A stretch of DNA of 55,245 bases from BOG-1112 sp964635325 (GTDB taxonomy: Bacteria > Bdellovibrionota_B > Oligoflexia > Oligoflexales > Bog-1112), in contig CAZWOL010000013.1 of assembly GCA_964635325.1 (NCBI GenBank), positions 1-55,245 on the forward strand, written 5' to 3'. This document shows positions 18,296-26,907 of this stretch, in pieces; position 1 is the stretch's first letter; each line of letters begins with the position of its first letter. The translations under genes and the position numbers were made by a program. The notes beneath the pieces were generated by a model. It had not been told where the DNA came from, did no database searches, and worked only from the letters and a program-made list of their open reading frames with translations.

Positions 18296-18447
18296 CCTCG
18301 AATTTTGCTGAGCGATTCACCTTCCTGAGCTCCGAATTCAAATTAAAATCTTGCAAATTCTTCCATACTCACGTAGCCGGTACAGCTATCCTATAGTATT
18401 TTAGGTCCGCTTCTCGGTGCGATTTCTGCTACCATCGATTGGTGAGC

Positions 18448-18485
18448 GAGTATTAACGCCAATATTGGCTTTCATAACAATACTC
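18448..18485. promoter_or_regulatory. Nested inverted repeats ahead of the helicase gene
   Basis: A perfect 12-base palindrome, GCCAATATTGGC (18458-18469), is enclosed by a second inverted pair, GAGTATT (18448-18454) and AATACTC (18479-18485). It ends 42 bases before the helicase start. It could be an operator for a dimeric regulator or a structured leader. The rest of the 18296-18527 gap shows no gene. Confidence 0.4.
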
Positions 18486-18527
18486 TCTAACTCGAAATCT
18501 CTTATTTTATTCTAAAGGAACTCATCT

Positions 18528-20963
18528 TTGCGAAGGAAAAAACAGCGCTCCGGGGGCTCAGTCCATAAGAGTTCATTCCGTATACCCGTGCATAAAGGGA
18601 AATCTTCTGACGGTGGTGGTTCAAATCAGGAATCAAACCGTGAGCATAAGCCCCGCCGAGGTGGAAGCGGAAGAACACAGAGACCCAATAGCGATCGTCC
18701 AACCTACAAACCAAAACGACGCGCGCGACGTTCGCGAGAGGATTTTGAAGAAGAGGCACCGGTACCTGTTACATCCGAGCAGTTGGATGAGGCGTGGAAT
18801 GCAACCAATGATGCTATTGCTAAGCTTCTGTCCGAATCCGCAGAGCTTACCCGTCATCGTTTGACGAAAGCACCTTCTGACGAAGCCACGCGTCTGGATC
18901 CATGGCAGCGTGAGGCCTTTGATGCGCTACAGGATGGCGAAAATGTAGTGATCGATGCGCCAACGACTGCAGGCAAGACGCGTATTGTCGAGGCCTACTT
19001 CGAAGCCAATCTGCATCGTCCCGATTTTCGGGCTTGCTACACTTGTCCTGTCAAAAGTCTTTCGAATGATAAGTTACGTGAGTTTCGAGCGCTTTTTGGC
19101 AAAGAATTTGTAGGTATTGCAACTGGAGACACCAAAGAAAACCTTGATGCACCGATCGTCGTTGCAACATTGGAGACTTATCGCAACTCCCTCTTGGGTG
19201 TTGAGCCAGATTTAGGCCGTCATCTCGTTATATTTGACGAATATCATTTTATCCAAGATGAGAGTCGGGGTAGTGCTTGGGAAGAGGCGATGATTCTCAC
19301 TCCTCCGAGTTCTCAGATTCTTCTACTTTCAGCCTCAGTTGCGAATGCAGCTGATTTTGCGGGTTGGCTACAGCATATTAGTCGACGCCCTGCGCGTTTG
19401 GTTGCAGTAGCCAAAAGGCCAGTGCCTTTGGTCAACCTTGCTTGGTTTAAGAACCACTGGTACCTACCTGAAACCCTGCCACGCAAAGCTTTGGCGCAGG
19501 TTGCGGGTAAGCGGCCCATGCATTTGCCTGTGGACAAACTGTGTGAGCGTATTGCGCGTCTTGAAGACTGGCAGCTAACACCATGTATCATCTATGCGGG
19601 TAAACGTTCCTCCGTGGTGGAGCGGGGTCTTGCGTTGCGAGATTTTGTCGAACCCCTATCTGCAGATGCGCAGGATAAGATTCACGAGGCCCTAAAGCGT
19701 TGTGAATCGAATTTCCATAGCGTCCGTTTTATGGAACGCCCTCTACGTGATTTGATCACAAAATATGGTATTGCGTACCATCACTCTGGTCTTACGCCTC
19801 CAGTACGGCATGCAATCGAACTATTGGTTAAAGAAGGTGCTCTACGTTTTTGCTTTGCCACAATGGGGCTTAGCATTGGAATCAACTTCTCTGTGCGCTC
19901 AACCCTCATCAGTGACTGTTCGCGTCCAGGGGAACGTGGCATCACCGAATACGGTGCGTCTGAGATCTTACAGATGACCGGTCGAGCTGGGCGTCGCGGA
20001 AAAGATGTTGTGGGCTTCACACTCTGGCCGAGTTTGGTTTACTATGACCGCTTTGCAAATACGCAGCGTGAGGCAGGCTTTTCGAATCTTCGCAAAGATG
20101 CGACGACCTTTCTGGGTTTGATTAGCCGCGGATACAGTGTGGGACAGATCGAGAAGGTTTATGCAAAGAGCTTTCTCAAATACCAGGCCCCCAAAGTGAG
20201 CGTAACGCTCATGACTCGAGATAAGTTAGCGCGACAGCTTGGATCTGAAACGATTCCGTGCTCAAGCCCTATTTCCGAAATAGCAGCCTATGACAAGCGC
20301 CAAGAGGCTTTGTGTACAAATTGTCCTTTCCGCAAGCAATGCCATCCCCTTTTGCGTAAAGTGAGTCAAGGCGAACTTGCGCGTCTTCATCTTCACCTCC
20401 ATCGCATTGGAGCTCTGGATGAGGCTGATCATCTGAGTACCTACGGTGAAGTTGCGCGTCTTTTTCCACAGAATGGTGGCTTACTCATTGCGAGGATGAT
20501 TCATGATGGACAAATCAATGATGAGAATCTCCTGAAGACTGTGCAGTTGCTAGCAGCGTTTTCGCTTGGCCACTTTAAAAAGCCAGGGACTGGAGAAGCT
20601 TATGTATTGCCGCATGATCTATCTACGATTGCTGCACAGATTGCAAAATTTTATCCGTACGAGTTGTTCCCAGAATATTACGATCCGCCATTTCACAATC
20701 GCAACTTTCCACTGTTTCGTGAATTTAATGCTAATGCGGGCTTTCTCATTAAAGAGTGGGCGATGGGTTATGAGTGGGGTTCTGTTATTCCCATGGTTGT
20801 TACTGAACAATTTAGCGACGGTGATTTTACAGCGTTGATTTATCGAGTTTCGTCGTATCTGCAATCTTTTGCCGGCCTTCCTCCGCGCTACTCACTTCTT
20901 GCTCAGACCGCCCAGGATCTCCGTGCTGTGATTCTGCGAGAGCCGGTTACATTTAACGACTAG
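18528..20963 (+). CDS. Ski2/Mtr4-like superfamily 2 RNA helicase
   Basis: ATP-dependent helicase, probably acting on RNA. Motif I is APTTAGKTR (about residue 145), motif II is DEYH, motif III is SASV, and motif VI is QMTGRAGRRG, the last typical of the Ski2-like group. The N-terminal 90 residues are basic and low complexity, a likely nucleic-acid-binding tail. A cysteine cluster CTNCPFRKQC in the C-terminal half could bind Zn or an Fe-S cluster (inference). The start is a TTG with AAAGGA upstream; no ATG fits. At 811 aa it is shorter than eukaryotic Mtr4 and lacks an obvious arch domain. Confidence 0.88.
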   Translation: MRRKKQRSGGSVHKSSFRIPVHKGKSSDGGGSNQESNREHKPRRGGSGRTQRPNSDRPTYKPKRRARRSREDFEEEAPVPVTSEQLDEAWNATNDAIAKLLSESAELTRHRLTKAPSDEATRLDPWQREAFDALQDGENVVIDAPTTAGKTRIVEAYFEANLHRPDFRACYTCPVKSLSNDKLREFRALFGKEFVGIATGDTKENLDAPIVVATLETYRNSLLGVEPDLGRHLVIFDEYHFIQDESRGSAWEEAMILTPPSSQILLLSASVANAADFAGWLQHISRRPARLVAVAKRPVPLVNLAWFKNHWYLPETLPRKALAQVAGKRPMHLPVDKLCERIARLEDWQLTPCIIYAGKRSSVVERGLALRDFVEPLSADAQDKIHEALKRCESNFHSVRFMERPLRDLITKYGIAYHHSGLTPPVRHAIELLVKEGALRFCFATMGLSIGINFSVRSTLISDCSRPGERGITEYGASEILQMTGRAGRRGKDVVGFTLWPSLVYYDRFANTQREAGFSNLRKDATTFLGLISRGYSVGQIEKVYAKSFLKYQAPKVSVTLMTRDKLARQLGSETIPCSSPISEIAAYDKRQEALCTNCPFRKQCHPLLRKVSQGELARLHLHLHRIGALDEADHLSTYGEVARLFPQNGGLLIARMIHDGQINDENLLKTVQLLAAFSLGHFKKPGTGEAYVLPHDLSTIAAQIAKFYPYELFPEYYDPPFHNRNFPLFREFNANAGFLIKEWAMGYEWGSVIPMVVTEQFSDGDFTALIYRVSSYLQSFAGLPPRYSLLAQTAQDLRAVILREPVTFND

Positions 20964-21091
20964 GCTCCATCAATCCACGCGAAATGTAGTGGAGCTTAGT
21001 GATCGCGTGCATGCTAGCCGTCAATATGCATTGCAGTCTCGATTATGAAAAAGATGTAAATTTGTTAAAAATCCAAATTTCTTTTTAGATA

Positions 21092-21120
21092 TTGACAACT
21101 TTTTCCCACACGCGTATTAA
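21092..21120 (+). promoter_or_regulatory. Sigma-70-type promoter in a long intergenic region
   Basis: TTGACA at 21092-21097, a 17-base spacer, and TATTAA at 21115-21120: a perfect -35 and a four-of-six -10. Transcription would begin near 21127, far from the next start codon (21503), and would first cross the structured region and terminator described at 21127-21410. Confidence 0.55.
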
Positions 21121-21126
21121 ACACCA

Positions 21127-21410
21127 CTGAAGTTGACCTGCAGTAAAAGATTGAAAAGATTAGGAAATAATGACTCTCTACGAAAGTAAGAGACAGTTTT
21201 ATCTCTCGAATCGATCTGATCTTTACTCCAGAACGAAAAATTGAATTTTCAATTTACGAAAACTTTAAGCTCGGCCACTGCATTTAGTCAACCTTCCCGT
21301 GTCTGTAACTGCAAGTACTGACTTTTCCTTGTTTGATCATCACTTTTTACAATTCACTTTAGGTGGCCGATGCTTAAGGCCCCCCTCACGGGGGGATATC
21401 CTTTTTCATT
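21127..21410 (+). ncRNA. Candidate structured RNA (independent small RNA or leader)
   Basis: The gap between the helicase and FadL-like genes (20964-21502, about 540 bases) has no credible gene but shows ordered RNA structure. A hairpin with a GAAA loop lies at about 21174-21192 (CTCTCTAC pairing with GTAAGAG around one bulge), and an AT-rich hairpin is centred near 21247. A long-range stem pairs TTAAGC-TCGGCCAC (21265-21278) with GTGGCCGA-TGCTTAA (21363-21377) with one bulge. The GC-rich terminator hairpin follows at once. A promoter lies at 21092. I see neither the SRP RNA GGAA-loop core nor a tmRNA start, so the class is unknown. Confidence 0.4.
21380..21406 (+). terminator. Rho-independent terminator-like hairpin
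   Basis: CCCCCC (21380-21385), a TCAC loop and GGGGGG (21390-21395), followed after ATATC by a T-run. It could end a small RNA begun at 21127 or attenuate the downstream FadL-like gene. A separate inverted pair TGCAAA/TTTGCA (21436-21451) lies between it and that gene. Confidence 0.6.
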
Positions 21411-21502
21411 TCTCTGTTTTCTTAAATGCAAGCTCTGCAAAGTAATTTGCACAATTGACCGATAGGACTTTAGATCTCTTGTTCGTGGATCTGGAGTTGC
21501 AT

Positions 21503-22600
21503 ATGTTGGTCAAACGCAGTTTTATTATCTTCGTCATTTTGTTCATGTGGACTGTATCTGCATGGGCAGAAGAATATCCTTATCTTTTCAGAACAGCTTA
21601 TTTTAAAGGTCGCGGAGACACTGGCATTGCTATTGCCGAGAGCGAAGATGCCATTTTCTATAATCCTGCAGGTCTAGCTATTTCGAGTGGCATACTCAAT
21701 GAGATTGTTTTTCTATCTCCTGAAGTTGAGGTTTCCAAAGATACACGAGATGTTGTTCAGGAGCTAACTGTACAAAAAGCAGATCCTGCAGAGGTTCTTC
21801 GTCAGCGAATGGGGCGTCCTCAGCATGCAGCTTTTAGCAATTTTAGTGGAGTGATTTTTCGACGCCTTGCACTTGGTGTCTTTTTAAATGGTGCAGCAAC
21901 AGCGCTTATCTACCGTGACCCTTCAATTGGAGCGACAGAAAGTGTTCAAGCATCAGGAAAAGTTGATGGTGGTTTGGTATTTGGTCTCGGGGAATTCGTC
22001 TGGGACAAGCGTCTTTCAGTGGGTGTGATGGGCAAATGGATTGATCGTGAGCAAGGGTACTTTTCTGCGAATGCTGCAGATGCCAATCAAGTGAGTCAGC
22101 TTAAGACGGATGAGTTAGCAATGCGTGGACGTGCCTTTGGAGCCGACCTAGGTGTGATGTACAGAGGGGTTGGGCGCACGCCGCTTTCCTTTGGTTTGAC
22201 TGTGCAAGATCTTGGAGATACGCATTTCAAACCGACGACCGAAACAACTGTCCCTGAAGGAAGTCGACCTCTGAAAAAAATGAAGCAAACTGTGAACCTT
22301 GGTGTTGCAATGCAAACCGGTACAGCGATCAGTCAGTTTCGATTGCTTGCTGATGTCAAAGATGTTTTCAATGCTTATCATGTGGATGTTTCTAAGCGCC
22401 TGCACTTTGGGGGGGAGCTTGTTGTTGCAAATTTTGTCGGCCTTACTTTTGGCTTGAATCAAGGCTACCCAACGGTTGGGGCTTATACTGATTTGCGTTT
22501 TCTTCGAGCGGACGTTGGATTTTATACGGAAGAGCTTGGTGATCGCAGTGGAAGTCGTCCCGACAATCGTTATTTCATGAGAGTGATGGTGACATTGTGA
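21503..22600 (+). CDS. FadL/OmpP1-type outer-membrane beta-barrel protein
   Basis: An exported barrel protein: signal peptide MLVKRSFIIFVILFMWTVSA followed by AEEYPY. The mature start has the OmpP1/FadL-like pattern AYFKGRGDTGIAIAESEDA then IFYNPAGLA. Alternating aromatic strands run through the rest, ending in MRVMVTL. Such proteins form channels for hydrophobic molecules or assist surface structures; the substrate is not evident. GGAG lies six bases before the ATG at 21503; the frame extends to 21455, but that start has no ribosome site. It overlaps the next lipoprotein gene by four bases. Confidence 0.78.
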   Translation: MLVKRSFIIFVILFMWTVSAWAEEYPYLFRTAYFKGRGDTGIAIAESEDAIFYNPAGLAISSGILNEIVFLSPEVEVSKDTRDVVQELTVQKADPAEVLRQRMGRPQHAAFSNFSGVIFRRLALGVFLNGAATALIYRDPSIGATESVQASGKVDGGLVFGLGEFVWDKRLSVGVMGKWIDREQGYFSANAADANQVSQLKTDELAMRGRAFGADLGVMYRGVGRTPLSFGLTVQDLGDTHFKPTTETTVPEGSRPLKKMKQTVNLGVAMQTGTAISQFRLLADVKDVFNAYHVDVSKRLHFGGELVVANFVGLTFGLNQGYPTVGAYTDLRFLRADVGFYTEELGDRSGSRPDNRYFMRVMVTL

Positions 22601-23430
22601 AAATCTCAGCTTACATATGGGTTTTTTTGAGTGTTTTTCTTTTGAATTGCGGACGTTCACAGTTTTCTAGCTATTTGAAGTCGCATCCTGATGAAGAAGC
22701 ATCCAAGGCTTTGGAGCAAAATGATTCTGTCTCAGCAATTACAACCATGCTCAATGCGCTTGGTTCGGATTTCAAACAGATTTTTGTTGCAGTGACTCCA
22801 ACGAGTGATATGGCGCAGGTTCAGCAAGAGTTGCAAGCGGAACTAACGAGTTTGATGCTGACCAAAGATCCATATACAATTGCAAATTATGTATCAATAT
22901 TGGCAAGTGCTCAAGCGCAGCTCTATCAAATTGATCCACTTTCGATCATTCTAAAGTTTATCAAAGATGGATCTGGATCTAGCTCCTCTACTACCAGCTC
23001 AAGTTCTGGTGAACTCCTCAAACTTTTTCCGGTACTTCCAGATGCTACTGCAGCGAATTTGCAGGGGGCTTCGCTAGCTATAACATTGATGAATTCCTAT
23101 GATGCTAGTTTACTGACAGCGGCTGATAAGTTTAAACTAGCAATTTTTTTGACAGCATACCTAGCTCTAATTTTGAAGTCATTGGATGTGAACAATAACG
23201 GAGTCATTGACGCTGTCGAAATTCTCAACATGTCTCAAACGACAGCCGCAAGTTTTCTAGGAGTCCTACATCAAGCTGCAACAACTTTTCTTGAATCCAA
23301 CTCAGGATCGAGTGATACGGCACGTTCTTCGCAAGCAGGACAGAAAATTGCAGATATTGAAAGTGCCATCCAAGCTTCTCAGGGTTCGACAGACACGGAC
23401 AAACTAAAAGACTATCTTTCTAAACGTTAG
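22597..23430 (+). CDS. Lipoprotein with an EF-hand-like loop
   Basis: Unknown function. A GTG start overlaps the barrel gene stop (GTGA), so the two are coupled and may work together at the outer membrane. Signal peptide ends in FLLNC (Cys18), a probable lipidation site. The body is helical, with a Ser-rich linker (about 128-143) and a loop DVNNNGVIDAVE (about 197-208) with the spacing of an EF-hand or dockerin calcium loop. Calcium binding is inferred from that spacing. Confidence 0.72.
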   Translation: MKISAYIWVFLSVFLLNCGRSQFSSYLKSHPDEEASKALEQNDSVSAITTMLNALGSDFKQIFVAVTPTSDMAQVQQELQAELTSLMLTKDPYTIANYVSILASAQAQLYQIDPLSIILKFIKDGSGSSSSTTSSSSGELLKLFPVLPDATAANLQGASLAITLMNSYDASLLTAADKFKLAIFLTAYLALILKSLDVNNNGVIDAVEILNMSQTTAASFLGVLHQAATTFLESNSGSSDTARSSQAGQKIADIESAIQASQGSTDTDKLKDYLSKR

Positions 23431-23455
23431 CTCTCCGTTTCATAACCTAAATGAG

Positions 23456-25870
23456 TTATGGAGCAACAAAGCTCAAAGGAACTGAGTAGGATGTGGCGAT
23501 GTTACTGTTGACAGTCGTCGAGTAGGCGGGTTGTAGAGGTCTTGAATCTACTGCTGCAAAATCTAGAGTACCATTATAGTGAACCATATAGACTGTATTG
23601 CCCCTGGTGATGAGGCTGCTATATCCACTTCCAGAGACAGGAACTGTAACCCAGTTTGTATCTAGGGCGCAGTTGCTTGCTGCTAAGCAGTACTTGTAAT
23701 CCGTTGTGGTAACTACAAAATTATTGCCATAGGCATCGATTCCTGGAGTATGTCCAGAGCCCCCGCTGCCATTGGTTCCTTCTACGCTTCCAGAAGTCCA
23801 TGCAGATATGCCGGCACCACAACCACCATTCGTTGCGGAACAAATCCAATTGTTTACTGCATAGTTGTTATTGCCATCATAATAAGTAAAAAGAACTTTA
23901 GCAGCTGGACTTACAGTCATATTGTAATAAATGACACCTGACAGATCTATAGGAGTTGACCAATCGCTAGCAGATGTGCAGTGTGCGTTCGCAGCTGTTG
24001 GTTGACAGGTTGAATAGCGTGTCATTGCTGTTGGATCGATTTTGTAAACGCTATGTAGACGACCTGTACTATCTGTTTTCAGTATACTTGAGAAAATGAC
24101 ACCACCAAGTGATGTTCCATAGGCCCAACTTGTGGAGTTATCCGTACAGTACGTGTTTGATGATGTGGGAAAACAGGTAGCTATCCCGATAAATGAGCTA
24201 TTGTTATCAAATGCGTATGTAACATAAAGGCGCCCACTGGGATCAACGGCAATAGATGAGCTAGTATTTGATCCAGAGCTATTATCAAGACTACCGTTGT
24301 TACCTGCACTTGTTACTCCTGTCCAGGCGCTGGCAGAGGTGCAATACGCATTTGCGATGTCAGGTAAGCACATTGAAAAAGCAACACCTGCAGTGCTCGT
24401 ATTTGGTCCAGTTGCAAAAAGTCTTCCGTCAGGCCCTGCTACTAAACTTCCAAATGGCACATTAGTCACATTCGAAGTCCAACCTCCGCTTGTGCAACTT
24501 GCATTTGATGTGCTTGGCAAACAGGTTGCAATTTTAATATCCGTAGCGTTACTGTCTGTGAGTGCAATAAAGATCCGTTCGGTTGTTGGGTCCACTGCCA
24601 TTAAATACGAGCTAAAGACATAAGGCCCCCCATCTGCCGTTGCTGTATTAATTGGAGTGCCTGGTGCAGCATTGATGCATGTTCCGGCATCTATTCTATA
24701 CGAGAGTAGAGCTGCGCTAGATGCTGTCGCTCCGAGTGCAGGATAGTTGTATATATTTGTTCCGAGTTTGTATGCGAAAGCCATACTAGGACTGACAAGA
24801 GGAGTCGAGCCCCCCCATATGACTGCTGGCGTTTCAGCTCCAGGGCAGTTTGCACCTTGAAAAACTTCTATAGCAGGAGACGGAGCTGTAGCTACAGATC
24901 CATTTGTACGCAAGCCAAAGGCGGTGCTGCTGGCTGAATTGAAAACGGTTGCAGACCCTAAGATCGAAGAATCCAAGGGATCCGAAAATGAAATCAACGT
25001 TCCAATGTTGTTGTTACTTGCGTCTTTGACAATGAAAGCTCCAGCTGGGCCTGTTGAACCCGTGCTGCCTGTGCTTCCTGTAGCTCCGGTTAACCCTTGT
25101 GCCCCAGTTGATCCGGTTGATCCAACGCTTGTGTTGATCAGACTTAAGCTTGTCCATGTATTGTTTTGGCAATAGTAGAATGAACGGTCTTCTACTGAAT
25201 AAATGCTGTCACCAGCATTTACGCTATTTGCACAACTTATAACTGTTCGACTCTGGCTCAGAGTGGGTGCTATAAACTCAACCTTTTTTCCAAGTGAGAG
25301 TAAAAACTGACTGCGAGATTCTGAGTTTGCAAGGAGCGTTCCTATGGAAAAACAGAGCCAACTGCTAATTGTAGAGGACCAAGTTGGTACGTCGTAACCT
25401 GAGCAGCTTTGGATGCTCTCATTTGTTGTGCAATTTTTAGTCCCGGTCTGCAGTGCGCCACTAAGATTGTAATACTTTACGCTGGAGCATACATTTGATG
25501 GCTCTGAATTATAAACAGGGTAGTCCGAACTCGAACTTAAACGATAAAAAGGGTGAGTAACAGTCGTAGAATTGTCCTTCGCTTGAATTTCAACGATTCC
25601 CGGTGTTCCTGATGGAATACTGATAATAATTTGTCCCGACGATTCTTGGGTGTCGAGGATCGTGTTTTCGATCGAAAAGATTGCGCCACTCAATCTGGTG
25701 CCTTTAATGAGGACTTTGGATCCTGCAAGGCCTGCGTTTGGGCTCACCTCACTTAGGGATAGCGTTGAATCAGATTTTGCGGCCCCGCTACTAAGAGAGT
25801 TCAAAACACTCGAGCGATCACAGCCAGGCAGTAGTAGTAGAAAAAGCAATGTCACTCGGTTGGCTAGCAT
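23456..25870 (-). CDS. TIG / collagen-like / beta-propeller surface lipoprotein (paralogue B)
   Basis: Same domain order as the protein at 54-2507. A clear lipobox LLPGC (Cys17) is followed by a TIG-like domain (about 38-110, with AGLAGSKVLIKGTRLSG) and a linker in which both paralogues have SNVCS, then LQTGT and a second Cys. A collagen-like Gly-X-Y run follows (about 248-275). Seven C-terminal repeats carry Cys pairs such as CLPDIANAYC in the first six. It ends SYSVPLSFVAP, where paralogue A ends SYGIPLSFVLQQ. The start ATG has GAGG eight bases upstream. It converges on the lipoprotein gene at 22597; a weak hairpin (CATAAC/GTTATG, 23441-23460) covers the junction. Function unknown; adhesion or ligand binding would fit. 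Confidence 0.82.
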   Translation of the reverse strand: MLANRVTLLFLLLLPGCDRSSVLNSLSSGAAKSDSTLSLSEVSPNAGLAGSKVLIKGTRLSGAIFSIENTILDTQESSGQIIISIPSGTPGIVEIQAKDNSTTVTHPFYRLSSSSDYPVYNSEPSNVCSSVKYYNLSGALQTGTKNCTTNESIQSCSGYDVPTWSSTISSWLCFSIGTLLANSESRSQFLLSLGKKVEFIAPTLSQSRTVISCANSVNAGDSIYSVEDRSFYYCQNNTWTSLSLINTSVGSTGSTGAQGLTGATGSTGSTGSTGPAGAFIVKDASNNNIGTLISFSDPLDSSILGSATVFNSASSTAFGLRTNGSVATAPSPAIEVFQGANCPGAETPAVIWGGSTPLVSPSMAFAYKLGTNIYNYPALGATASSAALLSYRIDAGTCINAAPGTPINTATADGGPYVFSSYLMAVDPTTERIFIALTDSNATDIKIATCLPSTSNASCTSGGWTSNVTNVPFGSLVAGPDGRLFATGPNTSTAGVAFSMCLPDIANAYCTSASAWTGVTSAGNNGSLDNSSGSNTSSSIAVDPSGRLYVTYAFDNNSSFIGIATCFPTSSNTYCTDNSTSWAYGTSLGGVIFSSILKTDSTGRLHSVYKIDPTAMTRYSTCQPTAANAHCTSASDWSTPIDLSGVIYYNMTVSPAAKVLFTYYDGNNNYAVNNWICSATNGGCGAGISAWTSGSVEGTNGSGGSGHTPGIDAYGNNFVVTTTDYKYCLAASNCALDTNWVTVPVSGSGYSSLITRGNTVYMVHYNGTLDFAAVDSRPLQPAYSTTVNSNIATSYSVPLSFVAP

Positions 25871-25999
25871 TGTTGAATCCTCACCTAGAAGCTAGACACA
25901 CTCGCCTGAGGTGTATCGGTTATTTTTTTAAAAAATTAAGTTTTTGGTAAAAGTTGCAAAAAATCTTATGGAGAATGATGAGTTAGACTCATGTTTATC

Positions 26000-26022
26000 A
26001 CCCCGAGCGACAGTCGAGGGGT
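26000..26022. other. GC-rich inverted repeat in the 25871-26153 gap
   Basis: ACCCC and GGGGT (26000-26004 and 26018-26022) enclose CGA/TCG, giving a compact hairpin in otherwise AT-rich intergenic DNA between two divergent genes. It may be a REP-like palindrome or an operator. Nothing else stands out in this 283-base gap. Confidence 0.3.
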
Positions 26023-26153
26023 CACCTGCTTAGCCAATTTGTAAGATGAGATTAGCTATACAGGAATCAATAGGTTAACAAACTAGCGAAGTGGTTCGCA
26101 AATTTCAGAAAAAATGTTAGAACCGATCCTTAATTCGTTGAGGAGAATCTCAC

Positions 26154-26906
26154 ATGCTAATTCGTTGGGCAGTTCTGTCATCAATCATGTTTGTTAACTT
26201 TGCATCTGCAAGCTATGCGCATCCGGATGAGGTGCAGCTTCCCGGTTCATGCTATGAACAAGGTGAATCACATGAATCGTGTGTGATGGATATGCAATAT
26301 TCAAAAATGATGAATAAAGTCCTCGCTATTTTTTCTCAGGAGGAGGACCGTCCTGTCGTAATGAGTATGGAAGATAGGGAGACATTTTTAGATCATATAA
26401 GAAATATTAAAAACTCTCAGCAACCACCTCTTAGAAGCTTCCATGGTAAAGAAGAGGCTTGCAAAGAGGCTTTCGCACCTTTCTTTACACACATCAAAAA
26501 TCAGGTTGGAGCTGAGTTTTCTAGCGCTCCACTCCAATTGCAAACATTTTGTCATATTATTTCCACTCCAGCTTATCAGTCTTACGCAAAATATATTCCT
26601 TCGCCATGGACGCTAGCCATTAGTCTTGCTGTGGGGGCACTCGTTTATCGTCTGATGCCTGGGCATAAACTTTCCCTAGCTGCGGCAGCTACGGGAGTTG
26701 TCGGTGCAGGTATGGTTGCAGCTGATTTAGGAACCTGTCACTGTAGTGGTGGCGCAGCCCAAGGTCGCTTATGTCAGAAGAAGTTGCAGTCCTTTAGTAT
26801 CTTGGTCGCTGCGAATCTCTGCGTCTGGTTTGAAAATAAACGAGAGACTCTTCGTAATTCTTTTTATGCTGTAGCAGCGTTTTTAGGTTTTTATTTGCAG
26901 CAATAA
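26154..26906 (+). CDS. Exported or membrane protein of unknown function
   Basis: Not recognised. A signal peptide (about 1-22, ending ASYAHP) is followed by a Cys-containing start (PGSCYEQGESHESC), a charged helical section with one further Cys (KEEACKEAF) and, from about 155, two or three hydrophobic segments (LAISLAVGALVYRLM, LAAAATGVVGAGMVAADLG, and the C-terminus). A CHCSGG segment lies between the last two. It is probably an integral membrane protein with an exported Cys-containing domain. GAGGAG precedes the ATG. Its stop is one base from the stop of the convergent metB-like gene. Confidence 0.65.
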   Translation: MLIRWAVLSSIMFVNFASASYAHPDEVQLPGSCYEQGESHESCVMDMQYSKMMNKVLAIFSQEEDRPVVMSMEDRETFLDHIRNIKNSQQPPLRSFHGKEEACKEAFAPFFTHIKNQVGAEFSSAPLQLQTFCHIISTPAYQSYAKYIPSPWTLAISLAVGALVYRLMPGHKLSLAAAATGVVGAGMVAADLGTCHCSGGAAQGRLCQKKLQSFSILVAANLCVWFENKRETLRNSFYAVAAFLGFYLQQ

Positions 26907-26907
26907 T

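Noticed and set aside
21127..21410. 6S, SRP or transfer-messenger RNA
   Set aside because: The closing stem spans only about 113 bases, the SRP GGAA-loop core is missing, and no tmRNA acceptor-like ends are seen.
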